From: Citrus sinensis
Lineage: Eukaryota; Streptophyta; Magnoliopsida; Sapindales; Rutaceae
Assembly: GCF_022201045.2 (NCBI RefSeq)
Contig: NC_068564.1
Span: forward strand, 24,953,001-25,017,000
DNA: 64,000 nt
Direction: 5' to 3'
Part shown: piece by piece, positions 48,801 to 59,806 of the stretch
How positions within the stretch are numbered: position 1 is the stretch's first letter
Layout of the letters: the number at the start of each line of letters is the position of its first letter
Notes under the pieces: generated by a model
Told to the model about the DNA's origin: nothing
The model's input: only the letters and a program-made list of their open reading frames with translations
The model's database searches: none
Program-made: the position numbers and the translations under genes

Positions 48801-51336
48801 AAATGTCCATTTGTAGACAGTTTGGAAAAACTGAATTCTTTTTCCTTAAATACATATGGGATGCATGTTTAAGTTTTTCCTTTTATAGGTCTACCATTGT
48901 GATAATATTTGGTAATCATTATATGATTACACATCTCAATATCAAGGCAACACTATTATTAAAACTAAGCTGAAATGAAAATATTCAGACAAATGAGGCA
49001 AGAGCAAGAAACCATCCCTCACAAACACACTCTCGCCGAATGTGAAGCTATTTATCAATCAATATCAATCAATATAGAAGTGAGTTTAATTTTATATAAT
49101 CATTCTCTCAAGCTATTTATTATTATTTTATACTTCAGAATCTCGTTTTTACTCAATTTCAAGTTGTCCCTGTTATTAAGTATGAAAACCAGACCATGAT
49201 TCTTACATCAACAGCTTGAATGGCTGTGCCGATGACTTTAAACGCGGCGGCACAGTGGGAATTGTTCAAGACATATCCATATGTACCTTATGTAATAGGC
49301 ATTTCATGCTTTTATAACTTTTGTAACTTAAGGAGGTGATTTCAAAAGTATTCGCCATCCTTAGTTATTAATCAATAACTTATCATAAAGTTTCCTACAA
49401 TACGACAAAATTGAAATTAAATACATTTAAAGTAGCACAAATTCACCATCTAATTAAAGTGAAAAACGTGTACAACAGTTGGAGAAGAATCTAACTGCAT
49501 TAGTACATATGTACTATTATCTGCAATTTTGTAATTATATACCATTTGTATAAATAACACAGCATGCAAAAGAATCAAACCACTCATCTGTTCATCTCTA
49601 CTGTTTCAATTATCAAAATTTTCCTCTACCTGGATCAAACAATCTCCAATTGACAAGCCATATCCCTCAGAAACATCTTGCTCGTTTGGTCATTTGATCG
49701 TGCAGAAGCAGAGGTATGGAAGCTTTACAAGATTTTATTTAATGCTTTTGTCTATTTACTCCTAAATTATTGTCTCTCTCATTCGTTGTTAAGGGCATCT
49801 CCTATTGATTACGAACCATGCAATTTAAAGTACTCTAGAATTTTCATGAAAATTTGATGGAAGGAGATTAATTTGGTGGGTAGGTGTTTTTAATATTAAA
49901 ATAATTTTTGGGGAAGAAAAAATTGCTTTATATCCTATAAAAACTCATAGATAAAGACTGTGGGAGTGTTTGGCTGTAACTTCACGAATATTTACGTCTA
50001 CGGCTGCAATGTAGTTTAAAATTAAAGTAAACATTCTTTATTGTTTTGGCTCTTCAAATTTTTCTTTATGGTTATATTTTCGTAACGTATATGGGTGTGG
50101 GTGTTTATGTTTATGTTTGTATCTAGGTTCAGACTATTGTAACATAAATTTTTACTTAAAATGGATTCCCAAATGACCATATATCTTAATCAGCAACTCA
50201 GATGATTGAGTTAATTGAAGTTAAAATGTAGCAATTATTGTTATCAATGCAGCAGCTGCCAAACCGTTGGATAATTATACATGGATGGTTCAAGATTTTC
50301 TCTTTTTCAGGGTGGGGGTGGACAAACCCCGAACAGATTTTTTATCCCCTACCTCTCCCAGGATTCAAACTGGGGAAGTTAGCCAAAGAAAGCTGCTCGA
50401 AAACCACTCAGTCAAGCCCCTAGGGAAAGAGGGATTATAGATTTCATCTTAAGTTAAAAAATTTTAGTCACAGCCCCCTAACCCGTGTATGCGCACGCGC
50501 GCGAGCATGTATAGATCAGCGAAGAAAAATTGCAAAAACAAAAAAAATAAATAAATAAATCACCCACACAATTTAACTGCAATTGAAATGGATATACCTA
50601 TAAGATTAAGATGTGTATGCATGATAGTCATCTAGTTGTTTCAACATAATGTACATCTTGGGTATTATCATTCAGTTTTTACTAAATTAAAGCACCAATT
50701 CTTTGTTGGACTGTTTATAGTTGAAACCGCTATGATTTTTTGTCTCTAGACAACATTGAAAATTAATAATCTTGGAACTCTGCTTTTACTGCTTTTACTA
50801 ATAAAGCATCCTGCTGTAGAAAGCACTGGTTTCACTGAAGAGCTAATAAAGTTTCAATCTATTGACTCGTATAATTGCACCTTTACTCACTATTTGAAGT
50901 CTGATTACTCAATGGTGATCATCCTTGAGTTTTACAAAATAAACTAATAACAGTTAATCAACCTATGCATTATTTAACTAAATTCCCCCATTTTGGCGTA
51001 GAGGACCTGCAAGTTTAAGATAGCTGTGGTGATAGTAAATTTAATAGTGAGTTCAACAAAGTAGGGTACAGTTGTGATAAGGCACCATGACTGAGTAAGA
51101 TCCAAATGATAGCCTAGTTTAAATTAGAAACAACCCGAGATGGTCGATTTATATCAAATTATACTTGATTACTCATCCACTAATTAAAGATTAGTTTGGT
51201 TAGCTAACTGATGATTAAATAGCTTGCAGAGTACATCAGCTGTGAACTATTTCTCTACCATCAGATATTCCAAATATTAACATTTTCCATTTTGCAGCTT
51301 TAATCTGAGAAGATTAATCCTCAAAGATCAAACAGA
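45851..51336. other. Gene-free region upstream of the F-box gene
   Basis: No supported gene. A 105-codon minus frame at 48097-48414 and a TTG-initiated Leu-rich frame at 50756-50947 are not convincing. It contains a SINE-like segment (about 50304-50430), a purine-pyrimidine alternating stretch (50484-50503), and in its last several hundred bases the presumed F-box promoter. Confidence 0.45.
50304..50430 (-). mobile_element. Possible short tRNA-derived SINE, minus strand
   Basis: Read on the minus strand it begins GGGGCTTGACTGAGTGGTTT (box-A-like), then AGTTTGAATCCTGGGAG (box-B-like), and ends in A-rich GAAAAAGAGAAAATC. Order and spacing fit a SINE head with a short body. No convincing target site duplication was found. 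Confidence 0.4.
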
Positions 51337-53075
51337 ATGGAAAGCGGTGGCAGTGGCGGCAGCAGCAGTAAAAAGGGCAAAAAAGTAGAGCAGCAAAGTA
51401 AGAAACGGCAGAAAACTAATACCATTGATTACATGAATTACATACCCGAAGCAATAGTATTCCATATACTCTCACTATTGCCGCTGGGAGAGTTGATTAT
51501 AATGAGTCTTGTATCACAACGATGGAAAGACACAGTAGTGCGATACCTGAAGATTGTTCCATCAAGTCTAAATCTTGACGAATGTGAGATGCCAGGAACT
51601 ATCCTTAAAAGAGATGGGCAGTGTTTGCTACGTAGCAATTTTGCCCATTCCGGTTACTCTTTACAACAGCGACACTGCTTGATACGTGCAGCAAGAAAAA
51701 GTTTCATAGAATTTGTGGACCGATGCCTCCAGCTCCATTCCGATTGCATGATCAATAATTTGCGGTTGACATTTCTTCATGAAGCTGGTGGCGATTATGA
51801 ATACACTAGGAAGATTGATATGTGGGTTCACTTCGCCTTTACAAAAGACATCAAAGAGCTTTCGTTGGACTTCTCTGACCTAACACTTTCAAAACCCTTG
51901 GCTCAACCATTTGAACTGCCTCATGGCTACTTTGCACCCAAGATAACGAAAACTTTCAGCCTAAAGTTTTGCAAGTTTAGACTATCTACCTTTCAGGTTT
52001 TTGGATCCCTTAAGGGGATATCTTTAGTACAGGTAGAAATCCTTGATGGCTCGTTAGCTGAGCTAGCATCCAAATGTCCTGTTCTGAAGGATGTGAACCT
52101 GGTAAACTGTGTTTTTCCTGATCAATTTATGATGAGTGAAGAAGACATAATAGTTGAGAAACTATCAGTGATTGACTGTAAAACAGAGGAGTGGGAGGCG
52201 TGCAATATCAATCTATCAACTCCATGCCTACTGAAGCTCCATATAGTTGGAAACATTCTCATGACATCACACATTCGGAACGCAACAAAACTCCTAGATG
52301 TAACTTTTTGCATGGAGGAGATAAATGAAAACTATTTACAGGGAGATGCATTGGGTTCATTTTTTATTGAGTTAGGCCACAGTCGATCTCTAACGGTAAA
52401 CAATTGTTGCATCCAGGTATCAAGGTCTTCATTTAATTGGTTATAGCTTAATTTTAAGTTAATTTGTGCCCTTAACTTGTGAAGTTTTCTTTTGTGTTCA
52501 AGGTTCTACCTGCAGGGAATGATTTGCTACAAGGATTGCCAACTTACCTCAACAATCTTAACCATTTATGTTTGTTAGTGGGCCTAGAAAAACAAGAAAT
52601 GCCTGGGATATCTTGCTTGTTAAGGAGTTCCCCAAATTTAGAGAATCTAACCCTACTATTGCTGGGAACTGGACGGGTGGGCATTACTAAATTCTGAAAT
52701 TGCTTTCATAGTTTGACATTGTAGATGATACTAAACCATTTAGCTTCTATATATTGTAACTTAATTTTACAGGAAATTTTCCAAAATGATGCCCCACCAT
52801 TCTTTGACTTAGAAGAACGGATTTACTGGGATGAACGGAATTCAACTTTCAGTTGTGTACAAAATTCTCTTAAAAAGGTCACAATGGACGGGTTTTCCGG
52901 AAGAAACAATGAGATGAAATTGATTCAGTTCCTGCTGAAAAAAGCGAGAGTTCTCCGGAAGATGGAAATCATCTCTATTTCAACAGCTGAAGTCATGGAA
53001 AAAATCCAATATCTGTCGGAGACGTTGTCTTACTTCCCAAGGGCATCTCCTCTGGCCAGCATAGAATTTTGTTGA
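51337..53075 (+). CDS. F-box/FBD-type protein with leucine-rich segments, 3 exons
   Basis: Exons 51337-52416, 52503-52676 and 52773-53075 join in phase 0 to 518 residues. A Gly/Ser/Lys-rich basic N-terminus (1-28) precedes an F-box at about 31-72 (IDYMNYIPEAIVFHILSLLP ... VSQRWKDTV). The middle has degenerate plant-type leucine-rich repeats (for example LRLTFL, ELSLDFSDL, LKFCKFRL, LKDVNLVNC). The C-terminus has an FBD-like segment, SLKKVTMDGFSGRNNEMKLI and FLLKKARVLRKMEI. F-box proteins of this kind are substrate receptors of SCF (SKP1-CUL1-F-box) ubiquitin ligases; the substrate is unknown. This is a large, fast-evolving plant family, so no orthologue name is offered. All splice sites are GT-AG, though intron 2's donor (GTGGGC) is weak; read-through there would stop after six extra codons. 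Confidence 0.85.
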
Positions 53076-54098
53076 AGCCCTTCAACAGTTGAACATGTAA
53101 TGTTCTATAAAAATTTCCTTTGTCTCGTTAAGACTTTTCGTTCGACTAGGTAAAATAAGTATATGGGTGCCCTCTTGTGGAGATTTGGAAATCTTCACAG
53201 ATAGCATCCATCCAACATTATATTTCAGATATTATTATGTCAGTATCAACCATCAACTTTCCTTCATTGCATAAAAAGGAACTTTGTTTCACCTTGCTAT
53301 TGTCTATGATGCCTATCCTAGTTTAAATTTGGCAGAGAATTGCATGCAGGAATTCAGAATTGAAGCTTGAGATGTGATAAGCTTGCTCATTGAGAAACAA
53401 AGTCATCAATCAAGATCTTCAATCCTCTTATAGCCTAGTTAACATGATTTCTCATATGATTCTCTAAATATAATGCTTTGAAAAATCCACAAAATTAAAA
53501 AATAAGAAACAAATCAAATACTCCCAGCATATCGCACAAAAAAATCAAATGATATCATACCTAGTTCAAATTAAACCACCGTAGATGCCATAATGCCAAA
53601 AAAATTGCGCAAAAACACAGAGACGCAAAGAAATAGTAGATAAAATTAATTTAGAATTAAAAAAAAAAAGGTGACAGCAAGATATAATAAATGTGTGAAA
53701 TTGAATGAAATTTCTTTTACCTGAGTCTGTGAAGCCATGAGCTATTCTCTGAATGCATAGCTCTGAATGCAAAGAGTAGACGAAGACTCTAACAGAGCGC
53801 AAATTATGAAATTTTTTGGCTGAATAATAATTGAAATAAAATTTGATTTGGTGATAAAAATAAAAAGCGACCTAATTTACTATTAACGAGGCTCATATAA
53901 CACAAGCCCAACAGTTAAAAAAAATCAAATTCCGAATAGCCCCATAACATTCAGCCCAAATCAAAGAAATAAAAGGGGACTAAAATGGCCTCTTTAGCAG
54001 AACATCCCAAAAAAAAAAAAAATCTCTCAACATTTTCGGATTTTCTCCTCTCGTTATCTTGGCAGCTTGGCTTTGGCACCAGCAGCAGCAAGAGAACA
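53076..54098. other. F-box 3' flank and MORF9 promoter
   Basis: A 1-kb spacer between two co-oriented genes. A minus-strand frame (53566-53802) has no recognisable domain. The MORF9 leader probably begins after 53900. An in-frame ATG at 53985 would extend MORF9 by 38 residues. Confidence 0.5.
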
Positions 54099-55613
54099 AT
54101 GGCGACTCTGTACGCACCATCAATCCTCGCATCCAAACCCCTCCTCTCATCTCGCCCTCAACTCACTCTGGGCCTCCGAGTCGGCTCACCGACTCTCCGC
54201 CTCCCATCTCGCGCTCACTCGCGCTCGATCTTGACCGTCAGAGCTGGGGCAACGGACAGCGAGTACTCGTCCAAGAGAAGCAGCAGCAATGAGCCGAGGG
54301 AGACGATTATGTTACCGGGATGTGACTACAACCACTGGCTTATTGTCATGGAGTTCCCCAAGGACCCTGCTCCCACGAGAGAGCAGATGATTGAAACTTA
54401 TCTCAATACTCTTGCCACTGTTCTTGGAAGGTGCTTCCTCTCAATTTTTATAGATAATGAAACATCGTTTTGTGTTTTAAATTTTTGAACGGGTTTATGC
54501 TTTGAGTGAAAATAGTTCGTAGAGGTCCAGTTTGGACCTTTTAGTTAAAAATTGATTTTTAGTGGAAAATAACTTAAACTTCCGTCAAAGTTTCCATTTT
54601 TTTTTCCCTTTTGTGTACGTGTGTTCTTGTGCTAGTTGTTTTTCTTTGAGTTTGTAGAGAATTATTGATTCATTTTCCATATAGTGAGTAGGTTTATTTG
54701 GAAGAGTGACAATTTTAGCTAAACCCATGTTAGAAAGTTTATGCATTTTTATTACAAGCTTCAGCTTTATGTCTATGTAAAAGATGGTGAAATCTATACA
54801 GAAGAATGTTTTTTGGGGAGAAATTTACCTTGGAATGTTTTCAAGTGGAACAACCAGATCTTAAATGAAGTAATGGGATGGATTATCCATTTTAGGGTTT
54901 AGGATGAATCTATTATCAAGACGATTGTGGGTTTTGACTTTTATTTTCTTGTCCCAAGTTAGTTATTGAATTTGCATGCGTCCCCGTGTTACTATGAGGG
55001 TGCATTATTATAAGACCACGGATTATGTGTTTCCATCAATTCGTTCTAGTGGATCTCACATGGGGTTTTCTTGTTACAGCATGGAAGAAGCAAAGAAGAA
55101 TATGTATGCTTTTAGCACCACTACTTACACTGGATTCCAATGCACAGTATCCGAAGAAACCTCAGAGAAATTCAAAGGTGTGTAGATCGGCACTTGATTA
55201 GTTTAGCCATCTTGTTTTTCTGATCTATGAATGCTGAGATGTATTGTAACTACTATAGGCCTGCCTGGTGTTCTTTGGGTGTTGCCCGATTCATACATAG
55301 ATGTCAAAAATAAAGATTATGGAGGTTTGTATCTCTCTTTTGTTGTTAAATCACAGAAACGGACATAATTATGGATTACCAGATTGCTTTCATATTCTGT
55401 CCATGTAATGTGCTTTGCTATTTATCTTGTGGGTTTGAAGGTGATAAATATGTCAATGGAGAGATCATTCCCTGCACATATCCCACTTATCAGCCAAACA
55501 AACGAAAAGAATCAAAATATGTGAGCAAAAGATATGAGAGACGAAGAGATGGCCCTCCTGCTGAAAGAAGAACGAGACAAGCAGCTGGTCAGTCAGAATC
55601 AGCGTCGTCATAA
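54099..55613 (+). CDS. MORF9: Multiple organellar RNA editing factor 9 (plastid), 4 exons
   Basis: Exons 54099-54430, 55080-55177, 55259-55324 and 55441-55613 join in frame to 222 residues. Residues 1-50 are rich in Ser, Leu, Arg and Pro with almost no acidic residues, fitting a chloroplast transit peptide. After SDYSSKRSS-like sequence comes the conserved MORF domain: [75 protein letters not shown] and [13 protein letters not shown], then a charged tail ([11 protein letters not shown]). MORF/RIP proteins bind PPR editing factors and are needed for C-to-U RNA editing; MORF9 and MORF2 serve plastids. The sequence resembles Arabidopsis MORF9 far more than MORF2. The start at MATLY gives a normal transit peptide; the upstream in-frame ATG at 53985 would prepend a Lys-rich stretch and is less likely. 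The 3' UTR may hold an intron (GT at 55614, CAG before 55703). Confidence 0.93.
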
Positions 55614-56914
55614 GGTACAGAAATGCTGATTTATAGATTAATTACTTAATTATGGTTTGATGTTTTTATTTTCAGTAATGTTTGTTTTATTATTTTCAAC
55701 AGTTTGCGACTCCAAAAGCCAATCATACTACTGCCACCATGCGTATCAGCAGTCTAATCAAGACACCTGTTTTATGAGTTCTCAAGCTGTTCTTGGTAGT
55801 TTTTGTAATGGATATCATTTAATGTAGTTAGGATAGAAATTCTCTGGTAATCGCCATCATTTAGTTTTGTGCCTCTGGGCTTGTTATTTGAAATGTTGTC
55901 CACTGACATTTCATGGTTGCCGAAGGTCTGCTGTCTATTGTCTAAAAGTACTGTTGTGTCAGATTTCTCATTTAGCTTTAATATATAAAGTTAATTTTGC
56001 CGTAATTAGATGGATTTGGTCATATTATTTGTTGGATTATCTTTGTACGTGCAGGTCTGTGTGTCCGATGATGCATTTAGAAAAATAATCGGTCAGGATG
56101 ATGCTTGGACTTACAGCAAGATTAAGCCATGTGGCCAGATGAAATCATTTCTCAAGCTTATCTTACTGCTTGCGGTATTAAAAGCTTTCCTTACTCTCTT
56201 AAAGCAACTCAGCGTTGCATTTTCAATTATGTGATGGGATTTATCCATTTTAAACTAGTTTTCATGTTGTAGTACCGTGTCCACTTTATGGAAGATCACT
56301 TTATGTCTTGCTATTGATCAGTGTTGATAAATTGCTCAGTTTTTTTGAGCTGCAATGGAACTTGCAGTTTGGTGATGGTAAGTGGTAACACTACAGATAA
56401 TCGCACTCGGTTAAAACCAAAGCTGGAGGTTGCTTAATTCTACCATCAATTGTGGTAGCACGTGTGACCAATTTAGGAGATTTGCTGTTTTAAATCTGAA
56501 CATCAAATGTCACCATGTCACAATGCAAATGAGACTTGAGCAGTGACAAAGTCGGCGATGTTATTCACGATATATTGTTATTATGTTAGATAGTATTATA
56601 CGACCCTATTTAATTAATTAATAACTTGAGTATAATTCATTCGGTTGTTATGAACTGGGGATCAAAAACGGTTCAATTTTTCAGGGAGTGCTTTTATCTA
56701 ATTTTGTACCAATTGAGGGGTACTAATAGATATGACCCATAAAGTTAATATTTGAATGCGATCTTTCTGCACTGCAAAAGTACGGCGGCACGTAAGAATC
56801 CCAAAGTTCGCAAAATTCCTCCAATCCTAATCAGAGTTCGAGATCACATGATAAAATGTTATTCTAATTTACTATTTAAGTTGGAATTCAACATGTTTAA
56901 ATGTCTTGAATGGG
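55614..56914. other. MORF9 3' UTR and spacer
   Basis: The first 250 bases are probably 3' UTR. A GTACAG donor follows the stop codon almost at once and TTTTCAACAG precedes 55703, so a 3' UTR intron is possible. After about 55870 no gene is supported; the frames of 69-74 codons lack domains. Confidence 0.45.
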
Positions 56915-57283
56915 CCACTTGGGCTTGTAGCCCAGCGGTGGACCATTGCCCTCAAAGTTAAGCATGACTATGAGGGCAATGGTTCGAGTCCTCATAGACT
57001 CAACCTCCCTCAATAAAACATAATTGTGTGGAAATTTCTTATAGCGTCTTTCTCCCTTGCGAAATGCGAGTGGAGTAGAGTCATCCTTCCTCCGTGAGGG
57101 GTATTTGGATGGACATGTACTTCATAGAATAAAAATATAATAATATAAGTCCCATGTATATATATCTGATTGTAAATATCAGTGTAATGACCTGCTGTGA
57201 TAGCAGTTGTATATATCTCTGTGTAATACAGTAACCTGATGCTTAATCAGTTTCAAAAAAAAAAAAAAAATGTCTTGAATGGG
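56902..57283 (+). mobile_element. Complete tRNA-derived SINE with target site duplication
   Basis: The element spans 56915-57270 (356 bp) and is bracketed by the 13-base direct repeat TGTCTTGAATGGG (56902-56914 and 57271-57283; the match may extend into neighbouring A residues). It has an internal Pol III promoter: box A TAGCCCAGCGG (56928-56938) and box B GGTTCGAGTCC (56981-56991), 42 bases apart. It ends in 16 A (57255-57270). Head, tail and duplication together define an intact SINE. SINEs encode no protein and rely on LINE machinery for movement. The perfect target duplication implies a fairly recent insertion. I cannot name the family. Confidence 0.93.
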
Positions 57284-57592
57284 TTTCATCAAAACTTGGA
57301 TTTTTAGAAATATATTACAAGTGGGTTTAATAATTACATAAATATAACATATCAATTAATGCGTATGACAAATGGTTTTAGTTAATTCAAATGTCCCAAA
57401 CCCTAAATTTCTAAAAATATGTCACGTGAGTTTAATAGAACATTGAGCCCTACCCTTCCTTCCCTAGAAACATTGCACATTTATAGTGTATGAGTATGAC
57501 CAGTTCTTTCTCATTTTAGCATTCTTGTAAGTCAATCCTGCTGCATTTTCAGTGACAATTTTCGTCTTTTTCTGGCCCAAGAAAAAAGCATT

Positions 57593-57664
57593 TGCCTCCA
57601 CGCAGGATCGAACTACGGACCTTCAGTTTACAAGACTGACGCTCTACCACTGAGCTATAGAGGC
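57593..57664 (-). tRNA. tRNA-Thr (anticodon UGU)
   Basis: A complete 72-base cloverleaf on the minus strand. The acceptor stem GCCTCTA pairs with TGGAGGC (one G-U). The D arm is GCTC/GAGC. The anticodon stem TCAGT/ACTGA holds the loop CTTGTAA, anticodon TGT at 57630-57632. The T arm is CGTAG/CTGCG with loop TTCGATC, and the discriminator is A. No intron and no encoded CCA, as in nuclear plant genes. A TTTTTT Pol III terminator lies just downstream (57582-57587 on the complement). It reads ACA codons. The 320-bp gap to the SINE is probably coincidental, since the SINE head is not closely similar. Confidence 0.95.
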
Positions 57665-58632
57665 GTGATTGTTGGTTCATCCAATAGAAACTATACTCTA
57701 AATTAACACAATTGGGAAACTAGAAGAACGGTAGCTCTTGAACATATTTTTCTCCGCAGTTAAAAACTAAAGAACGGCATGCGGAAAAAGATTACATTAT
57801 ATGAGAGACGAAGAAAGACGAATATCAAGAGCGGTAATGTGACCAAGAAACGTAACCAGCTGAAAAATGTTCAAGTCCCCCACTTCGTCTTGAAATAAAA
57901 TAAGATGCAGTACTTGGATTCCTTCTTCGTCTTGGAACTCTTAAAATGTCCCCCACTTCAGTCACTTTTGATCTTGACAATTCATTTACATCAAAGCATG
58001 AGCATATGCTACATACATACATACATACATACATGCATACATATATATATATATATATATACTGATGAATATTTTATCTGCCATCCAAACATGCAAAAAT
58101 TAGGGGGAAAAAAAAAAATGCAAGTTGGAAATTAGGTTATTGCAGTCGAAAACATATTTTATGAGTTAAAATGCCACACAGTACCGACTGTAGGATTTTC
58201 GGCAATTGGCATGTGTTGGTTAAATATTATAACAAAATTATCGATCATTAGAGGCAAAATTAATGATAATGATTAAGGCTGATCGTGATCTCTTTGGTCG
58301 AGGACCCCGTGTTTTATGGAGCGTCTTTGTCAGCTCCCCGCCATGGAGCGTCTCACCTACCGCTTTCTTTTTTTCAATTAATTCAATTAAAAACCATTAT
58401 TTTTCTGACATTAATACCTGCTTAAGCTGATTAATTAATTAACACAAAGCTTCTAGCATAATTAGCATGGAGACCATAACACCCTTTACTGCAAAAGCAT
58501 TGCTAATAAATTTTTATTCTGCTGACTGAGAAATTTCTTTACTAGTTCAAAAGTACTATGTTAACTATACAACAAATAAATAATAATATAATATATGTAT
58601 ATTTATTTTAAAAAGTTATTATACATATTGGA
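57665..58632. other. Gene-free spacer between tRNA and hAT element
   Basis: No supported gene. Holds a CATA tetranucleotide repeat followed by an AT run (about 58011-58061). A short GC-richer patch near 58290-58365 contains two copies of ATGGAGCGTCT. Confidence 0.5.
58011..58061 (+). repeat. CATA/AT compound microsatellite
   Basis: About eight CATA units with one variant (ATGC) run into a TA dinucleotide stretch. Simple sequence, likely length-variable. Confidence 0.9.
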
Positions 58633-59806
58633 CATATATTCAGGGGCGGATCCAGAATTTAATATTACCCCGGGCTAAATTTTAAAATTTATATTTTGAA
58701 GCGAACATAAAAATTTATAAGTAGAAATAAGTATATTAAATAAGGAGGAATACCAAGAATTTTATCTCTCTAAATATGTACTATAAACAAAAATAATTAT
58801 AAAAAAGAGTAGAAAATAAAAAACAACTCAAATATGAAATTATTTTTTAATTATAGAATTTGACATTGCAACCTATAATAACTTGTAATTATATAAGGAT
58901 TAAAAAATCAATTAAGAAATTTAAATTAACATAGATCAATACATGTAATTACAATCAATTAAAAATTGCAAGTAAAACTTTTATGCATGAAGTGAAGTAC
59001 TAAATTATCCGACTTAATAAATTAAATAATTAAAATTTATTTATCCTTTCAAATTGTATAAGTATTTTTAATCAAAAGTTTCAATAATAAACTAAACTCA
59101 ATTCAACAAAAAGATATTTGGGTGCAGTTGTTTCTTTGTCGGATGCTCTATCTCTCTTTAAAGAATTAGAAGTTGATGATTCTTCTATTAAAAGCTCTTA
59201 AAATACTCAAATTTTATTTTCTAACTTGTCCTCTTAGTTAATATAACTAATAAATAAAATCTGAAAATTCACATTAAAATTTTATGAAAATATTGATAAT
59301 TGTTACTATATGTTATTTCTGTAAGTACTTTTAAGTCTAGTGATGATGTTATATTACATTGACATATATATTTTTTAATTAGAAGCTTTTTAAAATAAAT
59401 TAAAGCGGTAATAAAATTTTAACACCCTAATGTTTTCAATCTATTCAATAAATATATAATTTAATCATTTTATAAAATAAGTCACTAATTTCAATTGAAA
59501 ATAATATAATTGACTTAGGGACACATTTATAAATAAAATAAAAACTCTATTATTATATAAAAATAATGAAAACATATGGGTAATTGAGTTAGGGACATAT
59601 TTAAATATAAAATGAAAACTCTATTGTTATACTAAATTGATGAAAATGTAAGGGTAGTTGAGTTAGGGATATATATGAAACTAAAATGAAAACTCTATTG
59701 TTTTATTAAATTATTAAAAAAGTAAGGGGTGTAAATGATTTTTTTCTAAACTAGACCGGGCTACAGCCCGGTCTAGCCCACGTGCAGGTCCGCCACTGCA
59801 TATATT
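58633..59806. mobile_element. Non-autonomous hAT element with 8-bp target duplication
   Basis: The element is 58641-59798 (1,158 bp), flanked by a perfect 8-bp direct repeat CATATATT (58633-58640 and 59799-59806). It starts CAGGGGCGGATC and ends GGTCCGCCACTG, whose complement is CAGTGGCGGACC, so the 12-base inverted ends differ at two positions. Near the ends are CCCCGGGCTAAAT and GACCGGGCTACAGCCCGGTC, a subterminal inverted repeat. An 8-bp duplication and CAGNGGCGGA ends are typical of hAT (Ac/Ds-like) elements. The AT-rich interior has no transposase frame, so it could move only with help from an autonomous relative. Confidence 0.92.

Noticed and set aside
50756..50947. Leu-rich 63-codon frame upstream of the F-box gene
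   Set aside because: Starts with TTG. The apparent signal-peptide-like Leu run is short and nothing follows it.
56902..57664. SINE derived from the adjacent tRNA-Thr
   Set aside because: The SINE head shares only generic box A and box B sequence with the tRNA, and the two are on opposite strands.
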